From positions 1 through 64,000 of the forward strand of contig CAMJKD010000001.1 of assembly GCA_946406315.1 (NCBI GenBank): a DNA stretch of 64,000 nt, given 5' to 3'. The notes below the pieces were generated by a model. It was not told the origin of the DNA. It was given only the letters and a program-made list of their open reading frames with translations, and did no database searches. Origin of the DNA: an uncultured Candidatus Saccharibacteria bacterium. GTDB lineage: Bacteria > Patescibacteriota > Saccharimonadia > Saccharimonadales > Saccharimonadaceae. Shown here piece after piece: positions 53,689 to 62,821 of this stretch. Positions within the stretch are counted from its first letter, which is position 1. Each line of letters opens with the position of its first letter. The position numbers and the translations under genes are program-made.

Positions 53689-53738
53689 TATATGAATTTT
53701 TAATGTATATATGAATTTTACTATAGTATATGAATTTT
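53689..53738. promoter_or_regulatory. Three 12-bp iterons at 19-bp spacing upstream of the antitoxin gene
   Basis: TATATGAATTTT occurs exactly at 53689-53700, 53708-53719 and 53727-53738, each 19 bp from the last. They surround the likely -10 of the minus-strand operon (TATAGT/ACTATA at about 53720-53726), so they are probable antitoxin operators. Confidence 0.7.
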
Positions 53739-53869
53739 GGTCAATAGCTTGGCGTTTTTCTGAAGAAGGTGATATTTAAGCCGCGATGGGTGTGGGGTTT
53801 GTAAAAGTCACTTTTACATTTTTTGGGTCGTTTTTACCTCTGTTACGATTGGTGTTAGTTATGCAATAC

Positions 53870-53898
53870 TTTACAAAATCGAGCAATTTTGCTATAGT
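53870..53898 (+). promoter_or_regulatory. Promoter of the 1-kb structured RNA
   Basis: TTTACA and TATAGT are 17 bp apart with TTGC directly before the -10. Confidence 0.8.
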
Positions 53899-53904
53899 AT
53901 GGAC

Positions 53905-54947
53905 AGTTGCGCGGAGGTAAGCACAGACCAAGACCGTGCAATTGTGTATTTTAAAAGATTTTCTTCAATACTTACTAAATATCATAGCCGCCTCAGACGA
54001 GGCGCCGGCGGAATAATGCTGGGACATTATTCCATCGACGCATCGCCTGAGGGCGGTGGAGGATTCATGCTTTTGCCAAACCAGTTGTAGAGGTAGGATA
54101 CAACCCCTGCCTTGGCTGGATGCATAGTCGGCGTCTTCGGATGCCTAGACACAAGAAAGCTATCAAAGGTGGAATTGCCTCCGTGTAAGATAGTGAGTAT
54201 TGAGAGAGCTGCAGCAATGTAGCTCCATGCGTTTCAGAAATGGAACGTAAAAACTGTGTAGTATTGACACTTCAGAGCGAGCCGATCGTAAGGCGAGCGA
54301 ACATTGTACAGCACACAAGCCTAAGAGTGGGACACGGTGACGGCTTTTATGAATCAAGTGGTTCATAAAAGAGAGAAGGTAGTGATGCGATGGACAGCAA
54401 ATCCATCCGCTAAGCTGCATGGCGTCGCGATCTCTTGGCCTCGAAAACCAAGAGAATCCTCCCAAGACTCGACCTTGGCCGATAGTACAGAGGTGCTATT
54501 GGATGCCTCGAGGGTCCACCGTAGGGTGGAAGGTAAGTGGTACCGGGTGGCAGCAAGGAAGCCTTGCTAAAGAATATTAGGAATGTTCTGCATCTGCGAA
54601 CTTCTACCGGCCTTCGGGTCGGTCTGGCGGACTCCGCTGGTTGTATTCGCTCGGTTCGTGCGGGGGTTGCTTCTGCGAGGCTTCCCAACTGAACGCACGC
54701 AGGCGTGCAAATCTCGAGTCAGAGGAGTGTGAATAGACGGTCGGCCAACCGTTCGAAAGCATGAGACCTGATAAGAGATGTCTGTGGCTCAACAATGATG
54801 AAGTGTTTTCGTTACCAAACCGTAGGGATACGATAAGGAACGGAGGAAAACAATTGGAAGTATGGTCCCAAGCCAAAATCTTCCTGGCACTTTGCATGAG
54901 TTCTTTTGTAACTCGTCAACCGGCGACTCCGCGTGAGTCGCCTTTTT
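53905..54947 (+). ncRNA. Large structured RNA of about 1.04 kb, family unknown
   Basis: A promoter at its 5' end, a strong terminator at its 3' end and no credible reading frame mark this as one RNA. Many perfect hairpins are visible: GGAATAATG/CATTATTCC (about 54009-54033), CTTTTATGAA/TTCATAAAAG (about 54336-54363), TCTCTTGG/CCAAGAGA (about 54431-54455), AGCAAGG/CCTTGCT (about 54551-54569), GCACGC/GCGTGC (about 54694-54708), plus three stems with TTCG loops (GGCGTC-TTCG-GATGCC about 54129; ACCGGCC-TTCG-GGTCGGT about 54607; and one at about 53990-54060 with TGAG). It lacks rRNA, tmRNA, RNase P and group II domain V signatures. OLE, GOLLD or ROOL membership cannot be shown. Confidence 0.75.
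54922..54947 (+). terminator. Terminator of the 1-kb RNA
   Basis: GGCGACTC-CGCGT-GAGTCGCC followed by TTTTT. Confidence 0.9.
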
Positions 54948-54970
54948 CATGTTTTTGATATAATGGATAT

Positions 54971-55417
54971 ATGGAACTAGGAAGTTTAGGAGGTTTGATT
55001 GCGTTTGTATTGGGGTGGTTTTTTGCGCAATCAGGTAAGTTTATTGGTGATATGGTAATAAAAAAGCGAACTTTGAGCTTTTCGGAGGTCGTGGATTGTT
55101 TTACGCGCAGTGGCGGTATGCCAAGTGGACATACGGCTAGCTTTACGGGTCTAACGGTCTTTTTAGGGCTTCAGAATGGCTTTACGTCAGGTTTATTTGT
55201 ATTGGCACTTGCTATGACCATTATTGTGATCTACGACGCCGTAAACGTGCGTTTTGCGGTTGGAGAGCAGGGCAAGCTACTAAATATCATTGCAGAATCG
55301 GATAATAATAAGAAAACGCGCAAAATGAAAGTCGTAGAAGGGCATACAATTCCGCAAGTTTGCGTGGGCGCAGCGCTTGGCATTCTCCTTGGTTATCTCT
55401 GTTTTTTGTGGTTTTAG
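54971..55417 (+). CDS. Divergent PAP2 family membrane protein (DUF212)
   Basis: A 148-residue membrane protein of the DUF212 family (PF02681), distantly related to PAP2 acid phosphatases. Conserved parts are SGGMPSGHTASFTGL (about 47-61), IYDAVNVRFAVGEQGKLLN and VEGHTIPQVCVGAALG. It may act on lipid or undecaprenyl phosphates, but no activity is established for the family. TATAAT (54959-54964) is 6 nt before the ATG with no SD, so a leaderless mRNA begins right after the RNA terminator. Confidence 0.85.
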   Translation: MELGSLGGLIAFVLGWFFAQSGKFIGDMVIKKRTLSFSEVVDCFTRSGGMPSGHTASFTGLTVFLGLQNGFTSGLFVLALAMTIIVIYDAVNVRFAVGEQGKLLNIIAESDNNKKTRKMKVVEGHTIPQVCVGAALGILLGYLCFLWF

Positions 55418-55459
55418 CGCGAATTTGGTAGATTTTTGAAAAAAAGTCCAAAAAAGTTC

Positions 55460-55488
55460 TTGACAGTTTTATTGGGGTAATATAAGAT
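55460..55488 (+). promoter_or_regulatory. rRNA promoter
   Basis: TTGACA and TAAGAT are 17 bp apart, followed by a 245-nt leader to the 16S gene that holds the processing stem. Confidence 0.75.
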
Positions 55489-55563
55489 AAGAACAGTTCA
55501 ACTGCGAGAGGACGATTAATTTGACACTCTTGTTGGCTGAGCTTTTAAAATTTTACGTATTTT

Positions 55564-55584
55564 AACAATTTAGTTGTGCAATTA
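55564..55584 (+). other. 5' arm of the pre-16S processing stem
   Basis: This 21-nt arm pairs with 57375-57395 with one G-U pair, placing both ends of the 16S in one long helix of RNase III type. Confidence 0.8.
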
Positions 55585-55734
55585 ATTATCATCGTCAGTC
55601 TTTTATATTTGAGTTTTATCTTAGTTTCACTAAGATATAAATCTGCACATTCTCAGAAATAGCAAAACAAGTTTTTCTATTTCGTTCGAATGTTTGATTT
55701 ATCAAATTTTTCAAAAGTCTACCTTCAGGTAGCA

Positions 55735-57241
<1,507 letters not shown>

Positions 57242-57374
57242 AGGGAGAATGATGCGCACGAATCTGCAAAGATGCGTGTAGCTAGGTCGGTTGCAATAGT
57301 AGATATAAGCTTAATTTACTATTTTATCTGGTTTTCCAGATGCAACATAAGCTTCAGATACTGCGATGAAGAAG

Positions 57375-57395
57375 TAATTGCACAACTAAGTTGTT
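57375..57395 (+). other. 3' arm of the pre-16S processing stem
   Basis: Complement of 55564-55584; see that entry. Confidence 0.8.
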
Positions 57396-57404
57396 AAGAG
57401 CGAA

Positions 57405-57427
57405 AGGCGTCCGAAAGGGCGTTTTTT
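57405..57427 (+). terminator. Terminator of the 16S unit
   Basis: GGCGTCC-GAAA-GGGCGTT (with G-U pairs) followed by TTTTT. It shows that the 16S is transcribed without 23S. Confidence 0.7.
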
Positions 57428-58015
57428 GTTGCGATTAGATTAGCATCGGCGATTTCCGGTGATTCGATAAGCGTGGACATACGGGCAATTAGCGACATAA
57501 AAGCGGAATTGTTGCTACTTTGATACCGGTCGGTATTTGCTGGGGTATGTTATCTGTTTATGTATTTTTTACATAAACGGGGGTAGGAATTTTTGAGTGC
57601 TAAATGTATGCTGATGGGGATGATTGAATAAAAAAATTGTAATTTTAATACTATACGAACGAATAAAAAAGCGATTTTGTCGTCATGTGAACAGTTCGAC
57701 AAAAAACTCCGAATTCAGTTGTGCTGTGACCTTGAGAGAAATAATGTCACGCTCGAATCGGAGTTTTTTGGTTGTAAAATTTTTTTGTTTTTGGTAGATA
57801 TGTTTGTTTTTTGAAGAATAGTGCGGCTTTTGTAATCTGCGAATAATCACAAAAGCTATTTTTAGTATAAGCGGATTGCAAAAGAATGTCAATAGATTTT
57901 GTACAATTTTTTTATGCAAAATTTACAGGGGTGGAATGTGCAAAAATTACCACAACTCGCATTATTGTGCATTTTTACTACGCGTTGCGATTTGGCATTG
58001 GATTAGGAATACTGG
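57428..58015. other. Gene-free AT-rich region with two strong hairpins
   Basis: No protein gene or 23S start is seen. GTTTATGTA/TACATAAAC (about 57556-57579) and a long inverted repeat with arms AAAAAACTCCGA and TCGGAGTTTTTT (about 57703-57769, with an inner GTGAC/GTCAC stem) are present; the second could be a bidirectional terminator or a small RNA. A 78-codon minus-strand frame (57683-57919) lacks coding character. Confidence 0.5.
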
Positions 58016-58027
58016 TAAAATATAGTC

Positions 58028-59374
58028 ATGAAAAAACGTATTTTTGGAGAGACTGATGGGATTCGGGCGGAAGTGGGAAGGAGCCCGTTACGACCGAACA
58101 TGATGCATAATCTAGGTCGAGCAATTGCGAAGCATTTTGATGGCGGTGTAGCCTTGTTGGGGCGTGACACGCGCGAAAGTGGCGAGTGGATGCGTAAAGA
58201 TATAGAGCTTGGCTTAAAAGAATGTGGAGCTAGAGTTGAGGATTTGGAGATATTGCCAACGCCGGCTGTGCAGAAGATCGCGAGTATTCGCGATGATGTT
58301 TCGTGTGGCATTATGCTGACAGCTTCGCATAATCCAGCTACAGATAATGGCGTAAAGGTTTTTGCGGCTGACGGCGACAAGTTGCCTGATGAAGAAGAAT
58401 TGAAAGTTGAAGATGAATTCTTTAAAGATGAGCTTGGCGAAGATGTAGAGTTGCCCGAGGTTGAGTTTAATTTGGTGACACGTGAGGATGTAATTGACGT
58501 TTATATCGAACAGGCGGAAAAAATTTTGCAACTGGGTGACAGCTTAGCTGATACTAAGATTGTATTAGATACAGCATCGGGGGCGGGCTATGAGTTTAGT
58601 AAGGCGGTATTTGAGAGCTTCGGGCTAAAGGTGAGTCAGATTGATCCATTGCCAAATGGCAGGAATATTAATGACGGTTATGGCGCTTTATATCCAGAGA
58701 AAATGGCTGCCGAAGCAAAAACGAAGGGATATATGGGGGTAGCTTTAGATGGCGATGCGGATAGGATTATGGTTTCAGACGAAGAGGGGCGAATCTGGGA
58801 TGGCGATAGGATTAATATTCTATTAGCGACCTACTTGCGCGATCAGAGGCGTTTGCCCGCCAATACGGTGGTCGTTACAGAGTATAGTAACTATGCGACC
58901 GTAAAATATCTTGAAGCGCAGGGTATTAAGGTAGAAAAGGTTGTAAATGGCGATCGTTTCGTGGCGCAGAAGTTACAGGCTTTAGGGGCAGAACTGGGGA
59001 GTGAATATTCTGGTCATATGATTTATTCGCCTTGGCTAAAGGCGTCAGATGGTACTTTTACGGCCCTATTTATTCAGAAGATTATGCATGAAAAGAAGAT
59101 GCGTTTGGCGGATATGTGGGCGGATTTTGAATTTATGCCTTCTAAACAATGGGGGGTGAAGGTAAGCGAGAAACGTCCGTTGACGGAAGTGGCGGGCTTT
59201 GATGAAGCGGTACGAGGGGCGGAAGCGGAGTTTGCTGGTAAAGGGCGAGTATTTTGCCGCTATTCTGGTACGGAGAATAAGCTAAGAATCCTTGTAGAAG
59301 GAGAAGATAAGGATTTGATTGAGAAGCATGGAGAAATTTTAGCAAAAATAATAGAGAAGGAGATTGGAGCATGA
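58028..59374 (+). CDS. glmM: Phosphoglucosamine mutase-like enzyme (GlmM)
   Basis: A 448-residue alpha-D-phosphohexomutase. The N-terminal FGETDGIRAEVG, active-site serine loop GIMLTASHNPATDNG (about 93-108), metal loop DGDADR (about 235-240), sugar loop GSEYSGHM (about 324) and phosphate loop CRYSGTENKLRILVEG (about 408-423) are all present. The first loop and GSEYSGH favour GlmM, which makes glucosamine-1-phosphate for UDP-GlcNAc. TAAAAT is 6 nt before ATG. It overlaps the next gene by 4 nt (ATGA). Confidence 0.92.
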   Translation: MKKRIFGETDGIRAEVGRSPLRPNMMHNLGRAIAKHFDGGVALLGRDTRESGEWMRKDIELGLKECGARVEDLEILPTPAVQKIASIRDDVSCGIMLTASHNPATDNGVKVFAADGDKLPDEEELKVEDEFFKDELGEDVELPEVEFNLVTREDVIDVYIEQAEKILQLGDSLADTKIVLDTASGAGYEFSKAVFESFGLKVSQIDPLPNGRNINDGYGALYPEKMAAEAKTKGYMGVALDGDADRIMVSDEEGRIWDGDRINILLATYLRDQRRLPANTVVVTEYSNYATVKYLEAQGIKVEKVVNGDRFVAQKLQALGAELGSEYSGHMIYSPWLKASDGTFTALFIQKIMHEKKMRLADMWADFEFMPSKQWGVKVSEKRPLTEVAGFDEAVRGAEAEFAGKGRVFCRYSGTENKLRILVEGEDKDLIEKHGEILAKIIEKEIGA

Positions 59375-59814
59375 TAGATATTTCGCCTTTAACAGAGTAC
59401 GATGGCGACATCGCGGAGGCGATGGGTAGATTGCGTCAACAATTGAGCGCGCGCCACGATGGTTCGCCGATTGAGCGAGAGAAGATTGAGGAGTTAATCG
59501 AATCGCCGTATCACGATATTTTGTTAGCAATTGATGAGAACGGTAAGATTGTGGCGATGGCGATTATGTCAATCGTGATGGCGACCTTGGATCGTAATGC
59601 TTATCTGGAAGATTTAGTAGTAGATAGTGAATGTCGGGGGCGAGGTGTGGGCGGTCAGATGCTAGAGGCGATTAAAGATTGGGGGCGCCAGAAGGGCTGT
59701 CGTCGCCTAGAGTTTACGTCTTCGAATCGCGAAAAGAAAGAAGGTGCGGCAGGTTTCTACGAGAGTCATGGTGCAGAGTTGAGGGATACGCACTGTTTCA
59801 GAGTAGAACTATAA
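59371..59814 (+). CDS. GNAT family N-acetyltransferase
   Basis: A 147-residue GNAT protein with acetyl-CoA motif A DLVVDSECRGRGVGGQMLEA-type loop (about 76-97) and a GFYESHGAE end motif. Substrate unknown. Its coupling with glmM through an ATGA overlap suggests a role in amino-sugar acetylation (as glucosamine-phosphate acetyltransferase), but other amine substrates are equally possible. Confidence 0.83.
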   Translation: MIDISPLTEYDGDIAEAMGRLRQQLSARHDGSPIEREKIEELIESPYHDILLAIDENGKIVAMAIMSIVMATLDRNAYLEDLVVDSECRGRGVGGQMLEAIKDWGRQKGCRRLEFTSSNREKKEGAAGFYESHGAELRDTHCFRVEL

Positions 59815-59840
59815 AAAGACCGCCCGAGGGGGCGGTTTTT
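59815..59840. terminator. Bidirectional terminator
   Basis: ACCGCC pairs with GGCGGT, with A-run before and T-run after; shared by the converging genes. Confidence 0.8.
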
Positions 59841-59855
59841 AGATGATGCTGAATT

Positions 59856-60092
59856 TTAAAATCTGCTTGGCATAATAATGTGCATCAAGAGGCGGATGAG
59901 AAAAATATGGATGTTTGCAATGAAGATGATACCAAGCACGCAGGCGCCGAGACCGAATAGCTTAACCTTGTTATAACTGTTTATGCCGCCAGCTAAGTTG
60001 TCGGCAATTTTTTGGTGGAATATTACGATGAGAACGCCAGCTATAAGAAGAGCGATTCCGCCAAACAAAAAACCAACATTATATCCTTCCAT
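59856..60092 (-). CDS. Small membrane protein with two helices
   Basis: A 78-residue protein from ATG 60092 with helices FLFGGIALLIAGVLIVIF and VKLFGLGACVLGIIFIAN, joined by a short polar loop. On the minus strand TACAAT precedes the ATG by 7 nt in the context GATACAATAATGCTTATGG, almost the same as the start region of 44330. An ATG two codons upstream (60098) is less likely. No family recognised. Confidence 0.6.
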   Translation of the reverse strand: MEGYNVGFLFGGIALLIAGVLIVIFHQKIADNLAGGINSYNKVKLFGLGACVLGIIFIANIHIFLIRLLMHIIMPSRF

Positions 60093-60115
60093 AAGCATTA
60101 TTGTATCATACCGAC

Positions 60116-60144
60116 TTGTATTTTTAAAGATAATCTAGTAAAAT
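60116..60144 (+). promoter_or_regulatory. Promoter of tRNA-Ile
   Basis: TTGTAT and TAAAAT are 17 bp apart, 12 nt before the tRNA. Confidence 0.65.
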
Positions 60145-60156
60145 GATTTGTAGCCA

Positions 60157-60233
60157 GGGGATATAGCTCAGCTGGTTAGAGCGCGTCACTGATAATGACG
60201 AGGTCTGTGGTTCAAGTCCACATATCCCCACCA
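60157..60233 (+). tRNA. tRNA-Ile (anticodon GAT), CCA encoded
   Basis: A 77-nt cloverleaf with acceptor GGGGATA/TATCCCC, anticodon loop CTGATAA (GAT, reads ATC) and T loop TTCAAGT, followed by encoded CCA. Confidence 0.95.
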
Positions 60234-60246
60234 AAACGTATATAAC

Positions 60247-60268
60247 TCGGCATTTTGGCCGATTTTTT
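60247..60268 (+). terminator. Terminator of tRNA-Ile
   Basis: TCGGC-ATTTTG-GCCGA followed by TTTTTT. Confidence 0.8.
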
Positions 60269-60354
60269 GTTTTCGCTCGCCCGTTAAGATGCGCTTCGAA
60301 CAGAGAAATCGCCAATCTAACGAATTTTTCCTATGGTTTTAGTCGAGTGTATGA

Positions 60355-60414
60355 TATACTGTTAGATACATGGGGTATGATTAGGCTTCGGTCTAATCTA
60401 CTCCACCATTTTTT
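60355..60414 (+). ncRNA. Tiny hairpin RNA ending in CCA (tRNA-like minihelix or bare terminator)
   Basis: An extended -10 (TGATATACT, ending 60360) is followed by GGGGTA (60372-60377) pairing with TACTCC (60399-60404), enclosing GATTAGGC-TTCG-GTCTAATC, then ACCA and TTTTTT. The product is a coaxial minihelix like an acceptor plus T arm, with a 3' CCA. It has no T-loop consensus. Confidence 0.45.
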
Positions 60415-60468
60415 CGAGATACGCCTTGTTGGGCGATTTTTGTTGGAAGCGTTTTGTATAATAAAAAT

Positions 60469-60579
60469 ATGAGTAAGGAGAATAAAGATACGCTTGAGGC
60501 GTACGAAGAATATGCCGATAAATATTTTAGTCGAGAAATAATTGACGGAACTTGTTTTATAATTGAGGAAAAGGAGTGA
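60469..60579 (+). CDS. 36-residue peptide, possible truncated methyltransferase start
   Basis: ATG 60469 lies 6 nt after TATAAT (60457-60462). The 36-residue product contains TLEAYEEYADKYFSREI, which resembles the first helix of SAM methyltransferases, but the rest of such an enzyme is absent. Its end carries the AAGGAG that serves as SD for the next gene, 3 nt away. It may be a leader peptide or remnant. Confidence 0.4.
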   Translation: MSKENKDTLEAYEEYADKYFSREIIDGTCFIIEEKE

Positions 60580-60582
60580 TAA

Positions 60583-60843
60583 ATGGATAAAGATAAAATA
60601 ATTGCAGCAATCAAAGAAAAAGTCGATCTTCCGGACGACGTAATTGCGAAGGCTGGAGGATTGTTGGACGGGAAGTCGTTTGTGGGGTCTAAGAATAAAG
60701 ACGATATAATTAAGACTTTGGTTGAAAAACTAAAAATCGATGAGGGCGTGGCGAATAAAATCTATGAAGCTGTGGCTGGTGCCTTGGCGAGCGGCATAGT
60801 TGACAATGTGGCAAATAAAATAAAAGACGCATTCAAACAATAA
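60583..60843 (+). CDS. Small helical protein, 86 residues
   Basis: An amphipathic, helix-rich protein (IIAAIKEKVDLPDDVIAKAGGLL, DDIIKTLVEKLKIDEGVANKIYEAVAGALASGI). It resembles no family I can name; the pattern suggests a compact helical bundle. SD AAGGAG and translational coupling with the upstream peptide support the start. Confidence 0.6.
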   Translation: MDKDKIIAAIKEKVDLPDDVIAKAGGLLDGKSFVGSKNKDDIIKTLVEKLKIDEGVANKIYEAVAGALASGIVDNVANKIKDAFKQ

Positions 60844-60908
60844 CAGGGGTCAAAATAAGACGACCGCGTAAAACGCGTTTTAAGGCTGGTTTAGCGAAAA
60901 AGACGCAT

Positions 60909-60945
60909 AAAAATACCTCCTGAATTAAAATTCGGAGGTATTTTT
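60909..60945. terminator. Bidirectional terminator
   Basis: A perfect 12-bp stem AAAAATACCTCC/GGAGGTATTTTT with an inner GAATT/AATTC pair. The stretch 60946-61071 has nothing else visible. Confidence 0.9.
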
Positions 60946-61071
60946 AATTGAAGACCCTCGCAGTTTTGTTTGCTTCAATTACCTCTGATATTATAGCGCT
61001 TGTGATATATTGTCAAGACTTTTATTTTTGGAATGTTCGGATATTATGACATATTTCTAAGCAAAAACATA

Positions 61072-61100
61072 TTGACAAAACAGAAGCTTTATGCTAAAAT
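61072..61100 (+). promoter_or_regulatory. Promoter of the KGG protein gene
   Basis: TTGACA and TAAAAT are 17 bp apart, with ATGC directly before the -10; the leader is about 90 nt. Confidence 0.8.
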
Positions 61101-61193
61101 AAGCACAAGCACCTGGAAAGGCGCCTCTGTTTTGGGTCGTTTTTCATAAAAGGGTGGAAGTTAAAATATTTGGTGGGCAGAAGGAGCTATAGA

Positions 61194-61397
61194 ATGGCTG
61201 GAACTAAAGCTGGTGGCCAAAAAGCTGCTACTACGAACAAGAACAAATATGGTAAAGACTTTTACGCTGAGATTGGTCGTAAAGGTGGTCGCAATGGTCA
61301 CACTGGTGGCTTTGCCGCTAACCCGGAATTAGCTAAGATTGCTGGTGCCAAGGGCGGCCGTATTTCTAAGCGTGGTAAAGCTAAAAAGAACGCTTAA
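61194..61397 (+). CDS. KGG-repeat stress-type protein (Con-10/YciG-like)
   Basis: A 67-residue basic protein with two KGG motifs (IGRKGGRNGHTGGFAANPEL and IAGAKGGRISKRGK), matching the KGG domain (PF10685) of bacterial stress-induced proteins. The start ATG 61194 follows AGAAGGAG; the frame is open upstream to 61170. The near-consensus promoter suggests high expression. Possible role in DNA or desiccation protection is not shown by sequence. Confidence 0.85.
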   Translation: MAGTKAGGQKAATTNKNKYGKDFYAEIGRKGGRNGHTGGFAANPELAKIAGAKGGRISKRGKAKKNA

Positions 61398-61407
61398 TTA
61401 TACTAGT

Positions 61408-61444
61408 AAAAAAGATTTCAGGATTTATGCCTGGGATCTTTTTT
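61408..61444 (+). terminator. Terminator after KGG protein
   Basis: AAAAAAGAT...CAGG pairs with CCTG...ATCTTTTTT. Confidence 0.85.
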
Positions 61445-61641
61445 GTTGCGGAGTCTTGCGCCTGAAAGGGGATGAATGTAAGGTGTATTCCTTGATTTAT
61501 TTGGTTCTTATATTATAATGTAAAGGCTACTATTTAGTTTAGTATTTGTTCTTTAGGAGATTGTTTGGTTGGAGCTAAACGGAAACAAGAGAGAAGATGC
61601 GAATACTATTTTACTATCCTGTTCTGAAAGGGGGATATTCT

Positions 61642-62295
61642 ATGGGCATTAAAGTAAATGGTAAAATGATTGATTCTGAAACCGTCAAGACGTTGGATGT
61701 TATTGATGGCGAGATATACGTTAATGGCTGTCGTTATGATATTGATGGCCCGGATAATGATTCGGTTGATGATTTGAGTCATAGAGTGATAAAGATTGTC
61801 ATTGAAGGAGAAATTTTTGGTCCAGTTACGGTAGACTCTTGCGATAAAGTTGAAGTTAATGGTAGTGTTTGTGGCAATATCACTGCTGGGGGAAGTGTGG
61901 ACTGTTGCGATGTTGCTGGTTGCGTTGAGGCTGGCAAATCTGTCAGTTGTGGCAATGTTGGCGGCTATGTTGAGGCTAGGGAAAATGTGACTTGCGGAAA
62001 TGTCACTGGCTATGTCGATGCTAGTAAAACCGTTTATTGCGGCAGCGTCGGCGGAGATGTTTCTTCTGAAGAAGGGAATGTAGTCTGTAAGGGGGATGTT
62101 ACTGGCAATATTACTGCTGACGGATCCGTTGTTTGTTGTCGTGGTATTGATGGAAATATCTCTGCTAAAGGGAATGTAGTCTGTAAAGGGGATGTTTTTG
62201 GCGGTATTGACGCTGGCGAATCTGTTTGTTGCGGCAACGTTAGTGGAGATGGAGATATCTCTGCTGATGGAAATATAGTTTTAAACGATAATTAA
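61642..62295 (+). CDS. Cys-rich beta-helix protein (bactofilin/polymer-type repeats)
   Basis: 217 residues from ATG 61642 (SD AGGGGG; the frame is open from 61597). After about 60 residues the chain becomes short repeats of about 15-18 residues with G-x-V-x-C-G-N-V-x-G-x-V/I-x-A patterns, typical of a right-handed beta helix like bactofilins or FapA. About 15 cysteines sit at equivalent turns, so a cysteine ladder binding metal or forming disulfides is possible. No signal peptide, so cytoplasmic. Function unknown. Confidence 0.7.
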   Translation: MGIKVNGKMIDSETVKTLDVIDGEIYVNGCRYDIDGPDNDSVDDLSHRVIKIVIEGEIFGPVTVDSCDKVEVNGSVCGNITAGGSVDCCDVAGCVEAGKSVSCGNVGGYVEARENVTCGNVTGYVDASKTVYCGSVGGDVSSEEGNVVCKGDVTGNITADGSVVCCRGIDGNISAKGNVVCKGDVFGGIDAGESVCCGNVSGDGDISADGNIVLNDN

Positions 62296-62386
62296 CTTGC
62301 TTCGGCTAATAATCTTATAGTCCTAGTCTCATGTGAGGCTAGGACTTTTTGTAGTGTAAAAAACCATTGGCTAGGTTGGTGGATGT

Positions 62387-62821
62387 TTATTCTGGAATAA
62401 TGCGGGATTTCCAAGTTGCGCCACAGAGAGGGCAGTGATAGAGTTGGGTGGAATCTTGGTAGCCGGCGAGGTTGCAGTTTTTGCATAGAGAGACTAGGTG
62501 GAGCCAGTCGCGATAGCTATCAAGGCGGTCTTCGGCGAAATCTTCATCATACTGAATGTCGTAATTAGGGCAGATAGTGCGTGCCTTAGCCCAAGCTTGT
62601 GATTCAATTTCGACTAGTTCGATGTCTGAGGAATAATTGGATTTTTGGATGAGATAGTGGCCAAGTTCATGCAAGAGCAATAAATCTGAACGTTTTTCGG
62701 TGCTTTGGGGGTCGTAATAGAGAGTTGAAGGGGGAGAAAATTGGAAGCGTTCGCCTGGGGCGAGTTGTAGCTCCGGATAATCGGCGGATATTTTAGCGAT
62801 GAGTTTCTTTAAGTTTGGCAT
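62387..62821 (-). CDS. IrrE/ImmA-like zinc metallopeptidase with zinc ribbon
   Basis: A 144-residue protein with HELGH (about 51-55) and a downstream Glu (VEIESQAWAKA), as in short ImmA/IrrE-type peptidases. The C-terminus is a zinc ribbon with CKNC and CPLC. Such enzymes cleave repressors in phage or stress control, but nothing shows the target here. The start overlaps the ROK gene's end by 29 nt. Confidence 0.75.
   Translation of the reverse strand: MPNLKKLIAKISADYPELQLAPGERFQFSPPSTLYYDPQSTEKRSDLLLLHELGHYLIQKSNYSSDIELVEIESQAWAKARTICPNYDIQYDEDFAEDRLDSYRDWLHLVSLCKNCNLAGYQDSTQLYHCPLCGATWKSRIIPE

Noticed and set aside
54163-54897. Six-frame ORFs of 60-100 codons inside the 1-kb RNA
   Set aside because: No SD, no recognisable domains, and they lie across strong hairpins on both strands.
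57683-57919. 78-codon minus-strand frame after the 16S gene
   Set aside because: It covers the long inverted repeat, is extremely AT-rich and has no SD.
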